This document shows positions 51,003 to 60,379 of a stretch of 64,000 nt of DNA, one piece after another. This DNA is from JAHEKO01 sp965212505 (GTDB lineage: Bacteria; Acidobacteriota; Thermoanaerobaculia; Multivoradales; JAHEKO01), in NCBI GenBank assembly GCA_965212505.1, contig OZ243123.1, positions 3,534,001 through 3,598,000 on the forward strand, read 5' to 3'. The notes below the pieces were generated by a model, which saw only the letters and a list, made by a program, of their open reading frames with translations, made no database searches and was not told where the DNA came from. The first letter of the stretch is position 1, and each line of letters starts with the position of its first letter. Position numbers and translations under genes: made by a program.

Positions 51003-53177
51003 CTACGGCGTGGTGACCGTCGCGACCTTGGCGAACTTCGAGGTGCCGAGCGCATTGAACGCCTGTACCCGGAAGGTGTACATGGTCGTCCCCGCGAGCT
51101 TCTTGACCACGACCTTCTTCTTGTTGGCAGTGGTCGTCGCGACGCGCTCGAACGGCCCGTTGGCCACACTCATCTCGACGTAGAAGCCGCTCTCGTCTTT
51201 CGACCTGTCTTTCCACCTGAGCCGCACCTTCTTGGACGAGAGCGCGGTCGCCTTGAGCTTCTTGGGCGCCTTGAGCGAGTTCCCTGCGCCCTCGGCTTCT
51301 ACGCACACGTCGATCGCTTCGTCGAAGCCGAAGAGCGAACCGGCACCATCCGCGCATTCGAGGCCGGCGGCACACTCCCGGTCGCCGTCACAATCGCCCT
51401 CGCCGAGGTCGCAGAGGCCGCACAGGCGACAGTACTCGGAGCTGCCTGGATCGAACGGACAGTTCTCTGGAGTGGCCCGCAGACAGAGGTTGGTTCCAGC
51501 CGGGAAACCGAACTCCGGACCGATGTCCTCGATACAGCTCGCAAACGTCGCGCATTCGCTGCCGCTCTTGCAGTTGCCGTCGCCCGGGCGACACGGACCG
51601 CAAGCTTCACAATAGTCGGGATCGCCGGGCTCGAGCGGGCAGAAGTCGAGCTCACGGAAGGCGCAGACGTCGGTCGAAGGCGCGAGGCCGAAGTCGGCGC
51701 CGACGTCGTCTAGACAGGTGAGTCCGCCCTGGCACTCGCGGTTGTCGTCGCAGTCACCGACGCCAAATCCACAGGGACCGCACAGTCGACAGTAGTCCGG
51801 ATCCCCGGGATCGAGGTCGCACTGCGCCTTGGCGAGACAGACGTTGACGCTCGGACCAAACCCGAAGTCCGGCCCGGCCCCCGTCGAGCAGGCGAGACCG
51901 GAGACGCACTCGCTGTCCGCCTCGCACCCGCCCTCTCCAGCGACACATGGGCCGCACTCGAAGCAGTAGTCGGGGTGACCGGGGGCGAGAGTGCACAGAT
52001 TCGTGCTGGTCACCTCCGGTGTAAAGCGCTCCACGTCGGTCGCAAACTCGCTCAGGATGCGGGCGTTGTCGCGCTGATTTCGCCGCCCGGTGGCACTGCC
52101 GTCGAAGCTCACGCCCGGGTTGGAGAAGAACGGCTGCTGCGGACAGAAACCGTCGCACGCGACGGCGTAGGCCATGATCGTGCGGTAGCGGGCGTCGTAG
52201 AAATGACCGCGACCGTAGATGAACTCGCCGCTGGCAAACGCCGAGTTCTCGGGGTCGTGGTCCGCTCCCATGAGGTGCCCGACCTCGTGGGCGAAGGTGT
52301 TGGCGCCGCAACCACGACGCGACTCGAAGAAGGCGCGGCTCAACGTCGGACCGCCCGGGCGGTAGATCATCGCCGCCGAGCCACATGCCGTACCGGCATC
52401 TTCATAGACGATGCCGACCAGGTCGGCGCCGGTCTTGTCTCGAAGGCCATCGACCTCGGTAGAACTGCTGACCCAGCCGAGGATTTGGGAGTTCGAGCCG
52501 ATGACGTCGCTGGGCAGCGTGACCTCTTCGGCCCCCACCAGGCGGACTCTGGCTGAGACCTCACTGTTGTGAAACGCGACGTTGGTGAGATCCACATAGT
52601 GCTGAATCACCGCTGCCATGTCGCGAGTCGACCCGACCGCCTCACGGCTCCGCTGACCGTAGACCACGAGCACGTCGACTCGCGGCAAGGCACTCCCCGC
52701 CGACTCCGTGCCAAGCATCTTCTCGGGCGCGGCCTCCAACGACTCATCGATGGCGGAGACGTCACACTCGGGCAGATCGCCCGAGTTGGCCGCCGAGAGC
52801 CGGTAGCCGCCTGGGGAGGGGGTTAGCTCGAAGACCCCCGACTCGGTGAAGACCGTCGCCACCAGTCGGTCGCCGATGCGGCTAGCGATCAGCTCCTCTC
52901 CGAAGTCGCTTTGGCCCGCCCAGATTCGGTGACCCCGCGAGGGCAGCTCGGAGTAACTCCGAGAAAACGCAGCGATTCGGCCTTCTGGCAGCGCGATCTC
53001 GAGGCGAGTCGCCGTTTCGAGCGCCTCGGGCTCGACGCTAGCCCGATAGGCCGCGGTTCTCTCAATCCGCTCGCCCAACTCCAGCAGGCGAGCCGTCTCC
53101 GCAGCCGCTGCCACAGTGCCCCCGGCCGCGATCGCGGTGACGAAGAGCAGGAGGGCGAGCCGACGATTGGAAGACAT
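51003..53177 (-). CDS. Secreted zinc metalloprotease with Cys-rich repeats and fibronectin III-like domain
   Basis: 724-aa exported protease of the reprolysin-like metzincin type. A signal peptide (LALLLFVTAIAAGGTVAAAA) is followed by a propeptide, then the catalytic HEVGHLMGADHD (His297, Glu298, His301, His307) with the downstream Met-turn TIMAYA. After it come four tandem Cys-rich modules of about 55 residues (C..PGxPDYCxxCGPC...GDCDxxxECxxGLxC...FG....VC), then a fibronectin III-like domain (KLKATALSSKKVRLRWKDRS). ATG 53177 is preferred to an upstream one lacking a signal peptide. Confidence 0.9.
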   Translation of the reverse strand: MSSNRRLALLLFVTAIAAGGTVAAAAETARLLELGERIERTAAYRASVEPEALETATRLEIALPEGRIAAFSRSYSELPSRGHRIWAGQSDFGEELIASRIGDRLVATVFTESGVFELTPSPGGYRLSAANSGDLPECDVSAIDESLEAAPEKMLGTESAGSALPRVDVLVVYGQRSREAVGSTRDMAAVIQHYVDLTNVAFHNSEVSARVRLVGAEEVTLPSDVIGSNSQILGWVSSSTEVDGLRDKTGADLVGIVYEDAGTACGSAAMIYRPGGPTLSRAFFESRRGCGANTFAHEVGHLMGADHDPENSAFASGEFIYGRGHFYDARYRTIMAYAVACDGFCPQQPFFSNPGVSFDGSATGRRNQRDNARILSEFATDVERFTPEVTSTNLCTLAPGHPDYCFECGPCVAGEGGCEADSECVSGLACSTGAGPDFGFGPSVNVCLAKAQCDLDPGDPDYCRLCGPCGFGVGDCDDNRECQGGLTCLDDVGADFGLAPSTDVCAFRELDFCPLEPGDPDYCEACGPCRPGDGNCKSGSECATFASCIEDIGPEFGFPAGTNLCLRATPENCPFDPGSSEYCRLCGLCDLGEGDCDGDRECAAGLECADGAGSLFGFDEAIDVCVEAEGAGNSLKAPKKLKATALSSKKVRLRWKDRSKDESGFYVEMSVANGPFERVATTTANKKKVVVKKLAGTTMYTFRVQAFNALGTSKFAKVATVTTP

Positions 53178-53282
53178 GGCGGACGAAGGTCGAACAAAGC
53201 AAAGTCTAGACCAGACGCACGGGCGAGAGCGTGAGCCCGGCCACAGCTCGCGGGGGAGCATATCGACGACCTCAAATAGGTA

Positions 53283-53315
53283 GGTACCTCATGCTAAGTA
53301 TGCGGATACCTCATG
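53283..53315. promoter_or_regulatory. Direct repeat 22 bp apart upstream of LVIVD protein gene
   Basis: TACCTCATG occurs at 53285-53293 and 53307-53315, exactly 22 bp apart, two helical turns. It lies 70-100 bp upstream of the LVIVD protein start, in the gap between divergent genes. The first copy overlaps a GGTACC palindrome. It looks like a tandem activator or repressor site; no regulator gene is adjacent. Confidence 0.5.
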
Positions 53316-53387
53316 TACACTCCGCTCGCGCCCCGGCAGGGACGACCCACTTTTCATACGGATAGAGACAGCCCAGGGAGGGGATTG

Positions 53388-54950
53388 ATGTCGCGTTTTC
53401 GTAAGACCGCATTGGTAGCGCTATGTATTCTGGTACCGCAGGCGGCGGTGCCTTGCCACTTTCCAGACTCGCTCATTGCGATGAAGCACGAACTGACGGC
53501 GGCGCAAGCCGCAGTCCTTGCGCACGGGCACACCCCGGAGCAGATTCCCTACCACCTGGAGGCTGCAACCGCCTGCGTCGGCGGCTTCGCGGACATCTTC
53601 CCCTGTGAGAACGTCGACCTGCTGGCACACCTGAATCTTTCGGAGATCGGCGGCGGCTCCGGCAACGACCTTTGGGGGTGGGAAGATCCCGTCACAGGCG
53701 TCGAGTACGCGCTCGTCGGCCGCTCCAACGGCACGGCGTTCGTCGATGTGTCCGATCCCGAGAATCCGGTCTATGTCGGGAACCTGCCGACTCACACCGG
53801 AAACTCAACCTGGCGCGATGTCAAGACCTTCGCCGACCATGCGTTTGTCGTCGCAGACTTCAATGGCTCACACGGCATGCAGGTCTTCGACCTGACCGAG
53901 CTTCGGACGGTCACCAATCCGCCGGTCACCTTCTCCGAAACCGCTCACTACAACCAGGTGGGCTCGGCCCACAACATCGCCATCAACACCGAAAGCGGCT
54001 TCGGCTACATCGTCGGCTCGGGCCAGTGCAGCGGCGGTCTCCACATGGTCGACCTGAGCTCGCCGACATCGCCCACGTTCGCCGGCTGCTTTTCAGCAGA
54101 CGGCTACACCCACGACGTGCAGTGCGTGAACTACACCGGCCCAGACCCGGACCACCAGGGCAAAGAGATCTGCTTCGCCTCCAACACGGACACGGTGACC
54201 ATCGTCGACGTCACGGACAAGGGCAACCCGGTGCAGCTCTCGCGCAACGGATACGTCGGCGACGGGTACACCCACCAGGGCTGGTTGACGGCCGATCAGC
54301 AGTACTTCATTCACGACGACGAACTCGACGAGTTCATGTTCGGACACAACACGCGCACCTATGTCTGGGATGTGTCGAACCTCGACTCGCCGACCCTCAA
54401 TGGCTTCCACCAGCACGGCGGTCCGAACATCGATCACAATCAGTACGTCCACGAGGGACACACTTACCAGTCGAACTACACCCAGGGGCTGCGCGTCATG
54501 GAGGTAACCGACGCGGCGAGTGCGGCCCTCACGCAGGTGGGCTTCTTCGACTCGTTCCCCGAGAACGACGCCGGTGAGAGCTTCAGCGGCTCCTGGAGCA
54601 ACTACCCGTTCTTCGACAGCGGCATCGTTCTGATCAGCGACACCGTTCGCGGCCTCTTCATCGTGCAGCCGAATCTAGGCGACGAGCCAGGCGTTGCGTG
54701 CGGAGACATCGACCGGTTCCAGGCACGCTGCCAACCGGGCGGGCGCGTTCAGTACCGGGCCATTCTGAATGACAACAGCTTCGACGGCCAGAGCATGACC
54801 TTCCAGGTCGACGGCGGTAATGATCAGACGATCACCGTCAACAACGGCCGCGCCCAGGGCCAGCAGACCGGCTTCTCGCTCGGCTCACATACCGTGACGC
54901 TCTCCGACCCGGCCGGGTGCTTCCCCGACCGCGTCGTGACCTGCAACTAG
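53388..54950 (+). CDS. Secreted choice-of-anchor B / LVIVD-repeat protein
   Basis: 520-aa exported protein. GGAGG upstream and signal peptide (TALVALCILVPQAAVPCHF) support ATG 53388. The body is a beta-propeller of LVIVD-like repeats (FVDVSDPENPVYVGNLPTH, MVDLSSPTSPTFAGCF, IVDVTDKGNPVQLSRNGYVG), with conserved His residues in HDVQCVNY, HDDELDE, HQHGG and DHNQYVHEG, as in the choice-of-anchor B family of myxobacteria and Acidobacteriota. The C-terminal 80 residues are a small beta domain. A strong hairpin follows the stop. Confidence 0.88.
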   Translation: MSRFRKTALVALCILVPQAAVPCHFPDSLIAMKHELTAAQAAVLAHGHTPEQIPYHLEAATACVGGFADIFPCENVDLLAHLNLSEIGGGSGNDLWGWEDPVTGVEYALVGRSNGTAFVDVSDPENPVYVGNLPTHTGNSTWRDVKTFADHAFVVADFNGSHGMQVFDLTELRTVTNPPVTFSETAHYNQVGSAHNIAINTESGFGYIVGSGQCSGGLHMVDLSSPTSPTFAGCFSADGYTHDVQCVNYTGPDPDHQGKEICFASNTDTVTIVDVTDKGNPVQLSRNGYVGDGYTHQGWLTADQQYFIHDDELDEFMFGHNTRTYVWDVSNLDSPTLNGFHQHGGPNIDHNQYVHEGHTYQSNYTQGLRVMEVTDAASAALTQVGFFDSFPENDAGESFSGSWSNYPFFDSGIVLISDTVRGLFIVQPNLGDEPGVACGDIDRFQARCQPGGRVQYRAILNDNSFDGQSMTFQVDGGNDQTITVNNGRAQGQQTGFSLGSHTVTLSDPAGCFPDRVVTCN

Positions 54951-54963
54951 CTTTCCTTCGCTT

Positions 54964-54991
54964 CCGGGGCGCCGTATCGTCGGCGCCCCGG
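54964..54991 (+). terminator. Strong GC hairpin after the LVIVD protein gene
   Basis: CCGGGGCGCCG (54964-54974) and CGGCGCCCCGG (54981-54991) form a perfect 11-bp stem with a 6-nt loop, 14 bp after the stop codon. Only a short T-run (GATTT) follows, so termination may need Rho or be partial. Confidence 0.6.
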
Positions 54992-55066
54992 GACCGATTT
55001 ACTGCAGTTGGAGCTCCGCTCACTGCAATGGCAGAGCCTCGGGCTCTGAGTGCGCGTAGTTGAGGC

Positions 55067-55735
55067 ATGCGCACCTCGACCGCCACTCGGTTCGCCCTCA
55101 TCTTCCTGCTCGCCGGCTCGCCCGTCCTCGCCGCAGAGTCGCCCCTCCCACGTGTTCTGCCCGCGGAGTGTGAGCTCCAACTCGCCCTCTCGGCCCTCCC
55201 CGATCATCTCCGCGACGGCGCGGCGGTCTTCGGCTTCGGGGAATCGGGCCACGAGCTGGCTCGCGAAGGCTCGAACGGATTCACCTGCATCGTCAACCGA
55301 GACGATCCCTACTCGATCAAGCCGACCTGCTTCGACGCCGAGGGCACAGAGGCGATTGTCCCCAAGATCGTCGAGGTGGGCCGCTGGCTGCGAGCCGGCC
55401 GGTCGATGGCGGAGATCCAGTCGGAGCTCGAGCAGCGCTTCGCAAACGGCGACTTCATCTCGCCGCGGAGGCCCGGCGTCGCCTACATGCTCTCTCACTA
55501 CAACCGCCCCTACAATCTGGGGACAAGTCAGCTCGGGTGGTTTCCGCCCCACCTGATGTTCTACGCACCGAATTTGACCAACGGCGACATCGGCTTCCAG
55601 CGCGGTGCGCACACCACCAATCGTTCGCTACCCTTCATCGGGTACCAGGGACCTCACGGCTACATGATCGTGCTGGCGGAGGACCCGGGCGAGCGCGCGT
55701 CACTACCGGGCTGCCCCGACTGGCTCGAGGAGTAG
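55067..55735 (+). CDS. Secreted hypothetical protein
   Basis: 222-aa exported protein with signal peptide (FALIFLLAGSPVLAAE). Mature segments include ECELQLALSALPDHLRDGAAVFGFG, GFTCIVNRDDPYSIKPTCFD and a His/Tyr-rich centre YMLSHYNRPYN and HLMFYAPNLTN. I have seen similar uncharacterised proteins described only as hypothetical. No catalytic motif is certain. It converges on the thioesterase gene with 3 bp between stops. Confidence 0.7.
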   Translation: MRTSTATRFALIFLLAGSPVLAAESPLPRVLPAECELQLALSALPDHLRDGAAVFGFGESGHELAREGSNGFTCIVNRDDPYSIKPTCFDAEGTEAIVPKIVEVGRWLRAGRSMAEIQSELEQRFANGDFISPRRPGVAYMLSHYNRPYNLGTSQLGWFPPHLMFYAPNLTNGDIGFQRGAHTTNRSLPFIGYQGPHGYMIVLAEDPGERASLPGCPDWLEE

Positions 55736-55738
55736 GAC

Positions 55739-56485
55739 TCAGGCTGGACGGAAGAGAGCGCGCACGCGGGCCGCTTCGACGCCGTCGCGCTCTCCGAGCA
55801 CCGAGCTGAGGAGCGTGGTCGAGTCGCCTTCGGCGATCAGCTGCGCCGCCGTCGAAACGGTGTCGCCGTAGCCGAGCTCCGCCAGGAAGTCGATCGCAAC
55901 TTCCGTGAGGCGATGGCCGGCGTGGAACTCCCGGTCGAGAGTCTCGAGCGCCCACTCGAGATAGCGCACGTGGTTGACGTGAGCATTCTCGTCGAGGTCT
56001 CCGTGTCGCACGGTGAAGCGGGCGCTCCGGTCGGTGACCTCGGGTCGCGGCAGCTTCGCCCAACTCTCCTCGCGAGCTCGCTCGCGATCGGGCAACGGCA
56101 GACTCCGCACCGCCTCTGGGACCCGGACCGCCCGGCGGCGCTCGAGATCGATCACGAACCAGGTGCTCGTCGCCCGAGCCAGCACGCGGTGCTCGTCCTC
56201 GATCAGGAAGTCGCGCACGACAAAGTAGCTACGATGGCGCGCCGGCCAGGTGGTCACAGTGAGCTCGTCGCGCCAGCGCGGCATGTGGTCGATCTCGAGC
56301 TCGAGGCGACCGAGGACCCAGGTGAGGTTGTTGCGTCCGAGATCGCCGATGGAGATGCCCATCACCCGAGAGTGCATTCCCGCCGCCTCCTGACAGTAGT
56401 CACAAAGGCTCGTGACCGAGAGTCTGCCGCTCGGATCGAGCTCGTAGGTCCGAACATCGAACCTCTGCGTCCACAGCTCGGCCAT
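55739..56485 (-). CDS. Acyl-ACP/acyl-CoA thioesterase (double hotdog)
   Basis: 248-aa protein with two hotdog domains, the size and layout of bacterial acyl-ACP thioesterases (FatA-like). The first has FDVRTYELDPSGRLSVTSLCDYCQEAAGMH and the second has the catalytic region HGDLDENAHVNHVRYLEWALE, with the Asp/Asn/His set typical of the family. It would release fatty acids from ACP or CoA in the cytosol. A small hypothetical gene lies 14 bp upstream and is probably co-transcribed. Confidence 0.9.
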   Translation of the reverse strand: MAELWTQRFDVRTYELDPSGRLSVTSLCDYCQEAAGMHSRVMGISIGDLGRNNLTWVLGRLELEIDHMPRWRDELTVTTWPARHRSYFVVRDFLIEDEHRVLARATSTWFVIDLERRRAVRVPEAVRSLPLPDRERAREESWAKLPRPEVTDRSARFTVRHGDLDENAHVNHVRYLEWALETLDREFHAGHRLTEVAIDFLAELGYGDTVSTAAQLIAEGDSTTLLSSVLGERDGVEAARVRALFRPA

Positions 56486-56499
56486 GGCGAGACCCGCCG

Positions 56500-56883
56500 C
56501 TAGTGGACGGCCCGCTCGTGGCCCGGGATCGCGCTCTCGTCGAACGCATGCGAGACCACGAAGTGGTACTCAGCCGAAAGCTCGGTGCCGCCCTCGCTGA
56601 CCAGCTCGAAGAGCCACTCTCCCTCCGGCTCCTCCGGGAGCGCCTGCACATAGGCGACCCGCGAGGTGTCGATCACCAGTTCGCCCATCAGCCGCTTGCC
56701 GCGGATGACCTGCACGAAGACCAACACACCGTCGGCCGCGAAGTGCCAGTGCAGATCCTCGTCGTCGAAGAGCAGTGCATCACGAGTGCCGGCGCGCAGG
56801 ATGCAGTTCGCGTGCTGCATCACCCACTGCCAGAAGGTCTCGAAAGAGAGCGTCGGCGCCGAGTCGGTGGACGAAACGGTCAT
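56500..56883 (-). CDS. Small hypothetical protein
   Basis: 127-aa cytosolic protein without signal or membrane segments. It starts TLSFETFWQWVMQHANCILRAGTRDALLFDDEDLHWHF and continues with VLVFVQVIRGKRLMGELVI and FELVSEGGTELSAEYHFVVSHA, suggesting one mixed alpha/beta domain. Proteins like this are found in Acidobacteriota but I know of no function. It is 14 bp upstream of the thioesterase gene and read in the same direction. Confidence 0.65.
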   Translation of the reverse strand: MTVSSTDSAPTLSFETFWQWVMQHANCILRAGTRDALLFDDEDLHWHFAADGVLVFVQVIRGKRLMGELVIDTSRVAYVQALPEEPEGEWLFELVSEGGTELSAEYHFVVSHAFDESAIPGHERAVH

Positions 56884-56914
56884 CGCCCGCAGTCTATCCG
56901 CTCCGCCCAGCTGA

Positions 56915-59374
56915 TCAGGGGTAGTAACCCGACAAGGTGCGCGGAGTCAGGTCCTTCTCCGACATCTTGACCAAAATCGTCCGGAACGACTCGAGGTCTT
57001 CGTGGTTCGACGACTGGTAGGCCAAGAGGTACTGCGAGCGGAGCTCCTCCTGGATCGTCGAATAGACCTGAGAGAGCAGGGTCAGATCGTCGAGGAAGAA
57101 CGCCCGGCCGCCGGTCTCGTCGGCCAGCTGCTGAAGCTTCGACCGAACTCCGACCTCATTCTGGAAGAGGCCGATGGCGTAGAGGGTGACGCCGGCTCGG
57201 CGAGCGTAGTCGAGCGTCTCCTCGTAGTCGAAACGACTCGCCTCGTCCTTGCCGTCCGAGAGCAAGAGGAGCGCTCGCTGCCCACGCACTCCGGCGAAGT
57301 AGTAGAGGCCGAACATCAAGCTGTCGTAGAGAGCCGTCTCGCCCTCGGCAGTCAGGCCCGCCAGACCACCCCCCAAACGCCGAAGGTCGTTGGTGAGACC
57401 GATCGCCAACCTCGGAAAGCGGTTGAACGTGATCACTGCTGCTCGGTCCTGCGGCCGGAGCGCCTCCTGGAAGAAGCGGAGTGCGGCGACGCGCGTGTAG
57501 TCGAGAATCGGCCCCATCGACGCCGAGTTGTCGAACAGGATCCCGACATGGATCGCCTGATCTTCGAGCGTCTCGAACTTGACCAGCTCTTGCGGCGTCT
57601 TGTCCTCGAGCACTTCGAAGTCGTCTCGCTCGAGGCCGAGTACCGGGCGACCGAAGCCGTCGAGCACGGTGGTGTACAGCTCGACCACCTGGACGTCGAT
57701 CTCCTCGAGATGGTCGGGCGCATTGATGAAGACGAGATCTTCTGCCGAGCGACCATCGGCCAGATAGGCGACGGCGCGAACGTAGGTGAGTTGGCCCGCC
57801 GGCGGCAGGGCGATCGGCTGCGCAAACGGCGCCTGGTACAGGGTCGCGACCAGATCGTCGTTGAGGTAGTACTCGAGGCGCTCGAGGCTCTGTCCGTCGG
57901 GCGTCTCGACCCGCGTGCGCGCCAGCAGACTCTGTTCGTAGGTGACGCCGGGGCGGGGTTCGAGCAGCTTGACCGCAAAGCGCTCGCCAGCGGCGTTGAT
58001 CTCGATCTCGTCAAACGCCACCGCACTCCCCTCGGCGTCGAGCGCCTCGACTCGCAGCGTGTGCGGCTCCGGGAACTCACCCAGGTCGATCTCGACGTTG
58101 TACGGCGGCCGGTTCTTGGTCAGTAGGCGCCGGTCGTCAAGGATGAAGGCGACACGCGTGATGTCTCCGACCGCGAGCGTCTCGAACCGCACGAGCCCGC
58201 GCTGCAGCAGCGAGCGCGGCGGCACGATCCGAATCGAGGTCTCGCCGCGCGCGACGGCCGCGGTCGCCTCGGCGAAGAGACGCGCCGTCCAGGAGTCGGG
58301 CGCCGTCGGCCGCTCGAAGAGGGTCTCTGCGCGCGGCACCTCGAGCGGCTCCTCGTAGCGATAGAAGGCGTTGCCGTTCAGATCCTCCAGGCGCAAGATC
58401 AGCCGGTACTCGCCGGGCCGGAGATAGCGCTGGAACGCCAGCGGTAGCTCGATGCCGAGATAGTCGTCGGCCGGGAACGAGAACTTGTAGCGGAAGTTCT
58501 CGAACAGCTGATCCCCCCGGACCACCTCACCGGTGAGCTCGAAGTTGTACGAGCGGAAGCCGAGGTTCTCCCCCATCTCGATCGAGTCGACCGGCACCGT
58601 GAGCATCCCCTGGGTGACCGTCCGGTGCTGGTGGCGACCGGGGAACTCGAACGAGATCTCCGCTTCGAACGTCTCCGCGTCTTCCGGTACCTCGGTGGTG
58701 AACGCCTGGAACGTCGCCAGCCACTCCTCGTTCTTGGGTCGAGGCTTGGCGACCATCCCTTGGAAGGCGAGCTCCCAATCGACCCCTTGCGCGCGGATCG
58801 AGCCCGCCGCCACCTGCAACACGTCACCGCCAACGCAGCGACTGGCCTGGCTGAGTTGGATGGTCGCGCGCTCGGTGTGGGGGTGCCAGATGAACGCGGC
58901 CCCCTCGCGCGGAATCAAGAAGATGAGAACCACCGAATAGTTGACCTGTTCGGAGCCCTGGTAGACCCAGATCTCGGCCGCGGAGTAGCTCCCCGAGCAG
59001 CGGACCACCTCGCGACCGGCCGGCTCGCCGTGCACGAGATAGATGCGCGAACGATCGTCCTCGAGCTTGCCGTAGAGCGCTCGCACCTCGAGCACCCTGC
59101 CCTCGTAGCGCTCCTTGAGCTCGTTGCGGGCGGTCTCCGGATGCGGGTCACGCTCGCGCCAGAAGCGATCGATAAACGCGTCGCGCTGATAGTCGGTCGC
59201 CAGGTCGACAAAGACGCGCTTCTCGGCGCCCAAGATCAACGGATCGACCTCGGCCAGCCACGCTTTGTGGCGGTCGTTGAGCGGTGCCTTCTCGGCCCAG
59301 CTCGGGACCGCGATCAACAGGAGGACCAGCTGGAGGAACAGAGTACTGCCGGCACGTTTCACGGTGCGCTGCAC
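56915..59374 (-). CDS. Secreted GWxTD-like / von Willebrand A domain protein
   Basis: 819-aa exported protein. A signal peptide (FLQLVLLLIAVPSWA) precedes a GWxTD-like domain (WLAEVDPLILGAEKRVF, DRFWRERDPHP, SRIYLVHGEP); its signature GWxTD is degenerate (GKLEDD). Beta-sandwich segments follow. The last 270 residues are a VWA domain with the MIDAS DxSxS intact (Asp615-Asn-Ser-Ala-Ser619) and LLLLSDGKDEAS. Proteins with GWxTD and VWA are hallmarks of Acidobacteriota. Role unknown; binding of metal-dependent ligands outside the cytoplasm is likely. Confidence 0.87.
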   Translation of the reverse strand: MQRTVKRAGSTLFLQLVLLLIAVPSWAEKAPLNDRHKAWLAEVDPLILGAEKRVFVDLATDYQRDAFIDRFWRERDPHPETARNELKERYEGRVLEVRALYGKLEDDRSRIYLVHGEPAGREVVRCSGSYSAAEIWVYQGSEQVNYSVVLIFLIPREGAAFIWHPHTERATIQLSQASRCVGGDVLQVAAGSIRAQGVDWELAFQGMVAKPRPKNEEWLATFQAFTTEVPEDAETFEAEISFEFPGRHQHRTVTQGMLTVPVDSIEMGENLGFRSYNFELTGEVVRGDQLFENFRYKFSFPADDYLGIELPLAFQRYLRPGEYRLILRLEDLNGNAFYRYEEPLEVPRAETLFERPTAPDSWTARLFAEATAAVARGETSIRIVPPRSLLQRGLVRFETLAVGDITRVAFILDDRRLLTKNRPPYNVEIDLGEFPEPHTLRVEALDAEGSAVAFDEIEINAAGERFAVKLLEPRPGVTYEQSLLARTRVETPDGQSLERLEYYLNDDLVATLYQAPFAQPIALPPAGQLTYVRAVAYLADGRSAEDLVFINAPDHLEEIDVQVVELYTTVLDGFGRPVLGLERDDFEVLEDKTPQELVKFETLEDQAIHVGILFDNSASMGPILDYTRVAALRFFQEALRPQDRAAVITFNRFPRLAIGLTNDLRRLGGGLAGLTAEGETALYDSLMFGLYYFAGVRGQRALLLLSDGKDEASRFDYEETLDYARRAGVTLYAIGLFQNEVGVRSKLQQLADETGGRAFFLDDLTLLSQVYSTIQEELRSQYLLAYQSSNHEDLESFRTILVKMSEKDLTPRTLSGYYP

Positions 59375-59486
59375 CTAGCCGACTGTACCAGTCGCCTCCG
59401 CCCTCTGGGCTGTTCCGTCCGCGAAGCGCAGCTGCCCCCGGACACCACGAGGGCGCCCGGGGACCAGGTGCTACAGAGAGGCTCGC

Positions 59487-60233
59487 CTACTCGACGACGA
59501 AGGAGGTCTCGCGAACCTTCCAACGGCTCATGCCGCGCAGTTCAACCTTGAGGTTGTACGTGCCCGGCTTGAGGCTGCGACGCAGCGGGAAGGCGCCGTC
59601 GAACTCGTAGACGTCACCGTAGTGGATCGTGAACGCCTCGCTCTTCCAGCGCTTCACCCGGCGACCATTCTCGTGCGTCAAGGTGTAACGGATGCGGGTG
59701 TCCACCGACGGCGGTCGCCGATGCTCGACGTAGAACGAGTACGTCCCGGCCGCTGGATCGACGGCGACGCTCGCCTGGCAAGAGACACACACCGGGCCGC
59801 AGATGTCGCCGGCGTGTGAGTTGGGGCCGGCCTTCAGCCCGATGAGCACATCGGCGATCTGATTCGTCCAGTCACCGGTAAGTTTGAACGTGAAGCACTC
59901 CGTCTCGCCCGGATCGACCTCCACGTCGTCCCATTTGATGCCTGTGATGCCAGTCGTCGGATCGTCGACCTGGAAAAAGCACGGCTCTGGGCCGCACCCG
60001 GAGAGATCACCCTCCGTGATGCACTCCTCGGCGAGAGTCACGTCCCAGTGGCTCAGCGCCGGATCGTCCAGCCCCGTGACGCAATACTCGAACTCGGTGT
60101 CGGAGCCGTCGAAAGTAGCCCCCTCGAAACTAATGTCGAAATGGCCGATCGTCGCCTGCTCCGTGCAAACCTGAGCATGCGCAACAGGCCCCCAAGCCAG
60201 CAACAGCGTCGCTGCTACAAGTCCCTTCACCAT
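59487..60233 (-). CDS. Secreted hypothetical beta protein
   Basis: 248-aa exported protein. GGAGG six nt before ATG 60233 and a signal peptide (VAATLLLAWGPVAHA) define the start. The mature part has several cysteine pairs (EYCVTG, EECITEGDLSGCGPEPCFFQV, ICGPVCVSCQ) and a C-terminal Arg-rich beta domain (GTYNLKVELRGMSRWKVRETSFVVE). Family not recognised. A 15-bp inverted repeat lies 25 bp upstream of the start. Confidence 0.7.
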   Translation of the reverse strand: MVKGLVAATLLLAWGPVAHAQVCTEQATIGHFDISFEGATFDGSDTEFEYCVTGLDDPALSHWDVTLAEECITEGDLSGCGPEPCFFQVDDPTTGITGIKWDDVEVDPGETECFTFKLTGDWTNQIADVLIGLKAGPNSHAGDICGPVCVSCQASVAVDPAAGTYSFYVEHRRPPSVDTRIRYTLTHENGRRVKRWKSEAFTIHYGDVYEFDGAFPLRRSLKPGTYNLKVELRGMSRWKVRETSFVVE

Positions 60234-60258
60234 CAAACACCTCCAAAAGATTCAAAAA

Positions 60259-60273
60259 CGCTCATCATGAGCG
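60259..60273. promoter_or_regulatory. Inverted repeat upstream of secreted beta protein gene
   Basis: CGCTCAT-C-ATGAGCG is a perfect 7-bp inverted repeat with one central base, about 25 bp upstream of the ATG at 60233. It may be an operator. No regulator gene lies nearby. Confidence 0.35.
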
Positions 60274-60379
60274 CAATCAACACAAGGGATCAGATCGTCG
60301 CGCGGCCGGCTCTACGGTCTAGGCCGGAGCTACCGCTGGCGAGTGGTTTGATTCTAACCCAGACGTAGGCGACCGTCGG

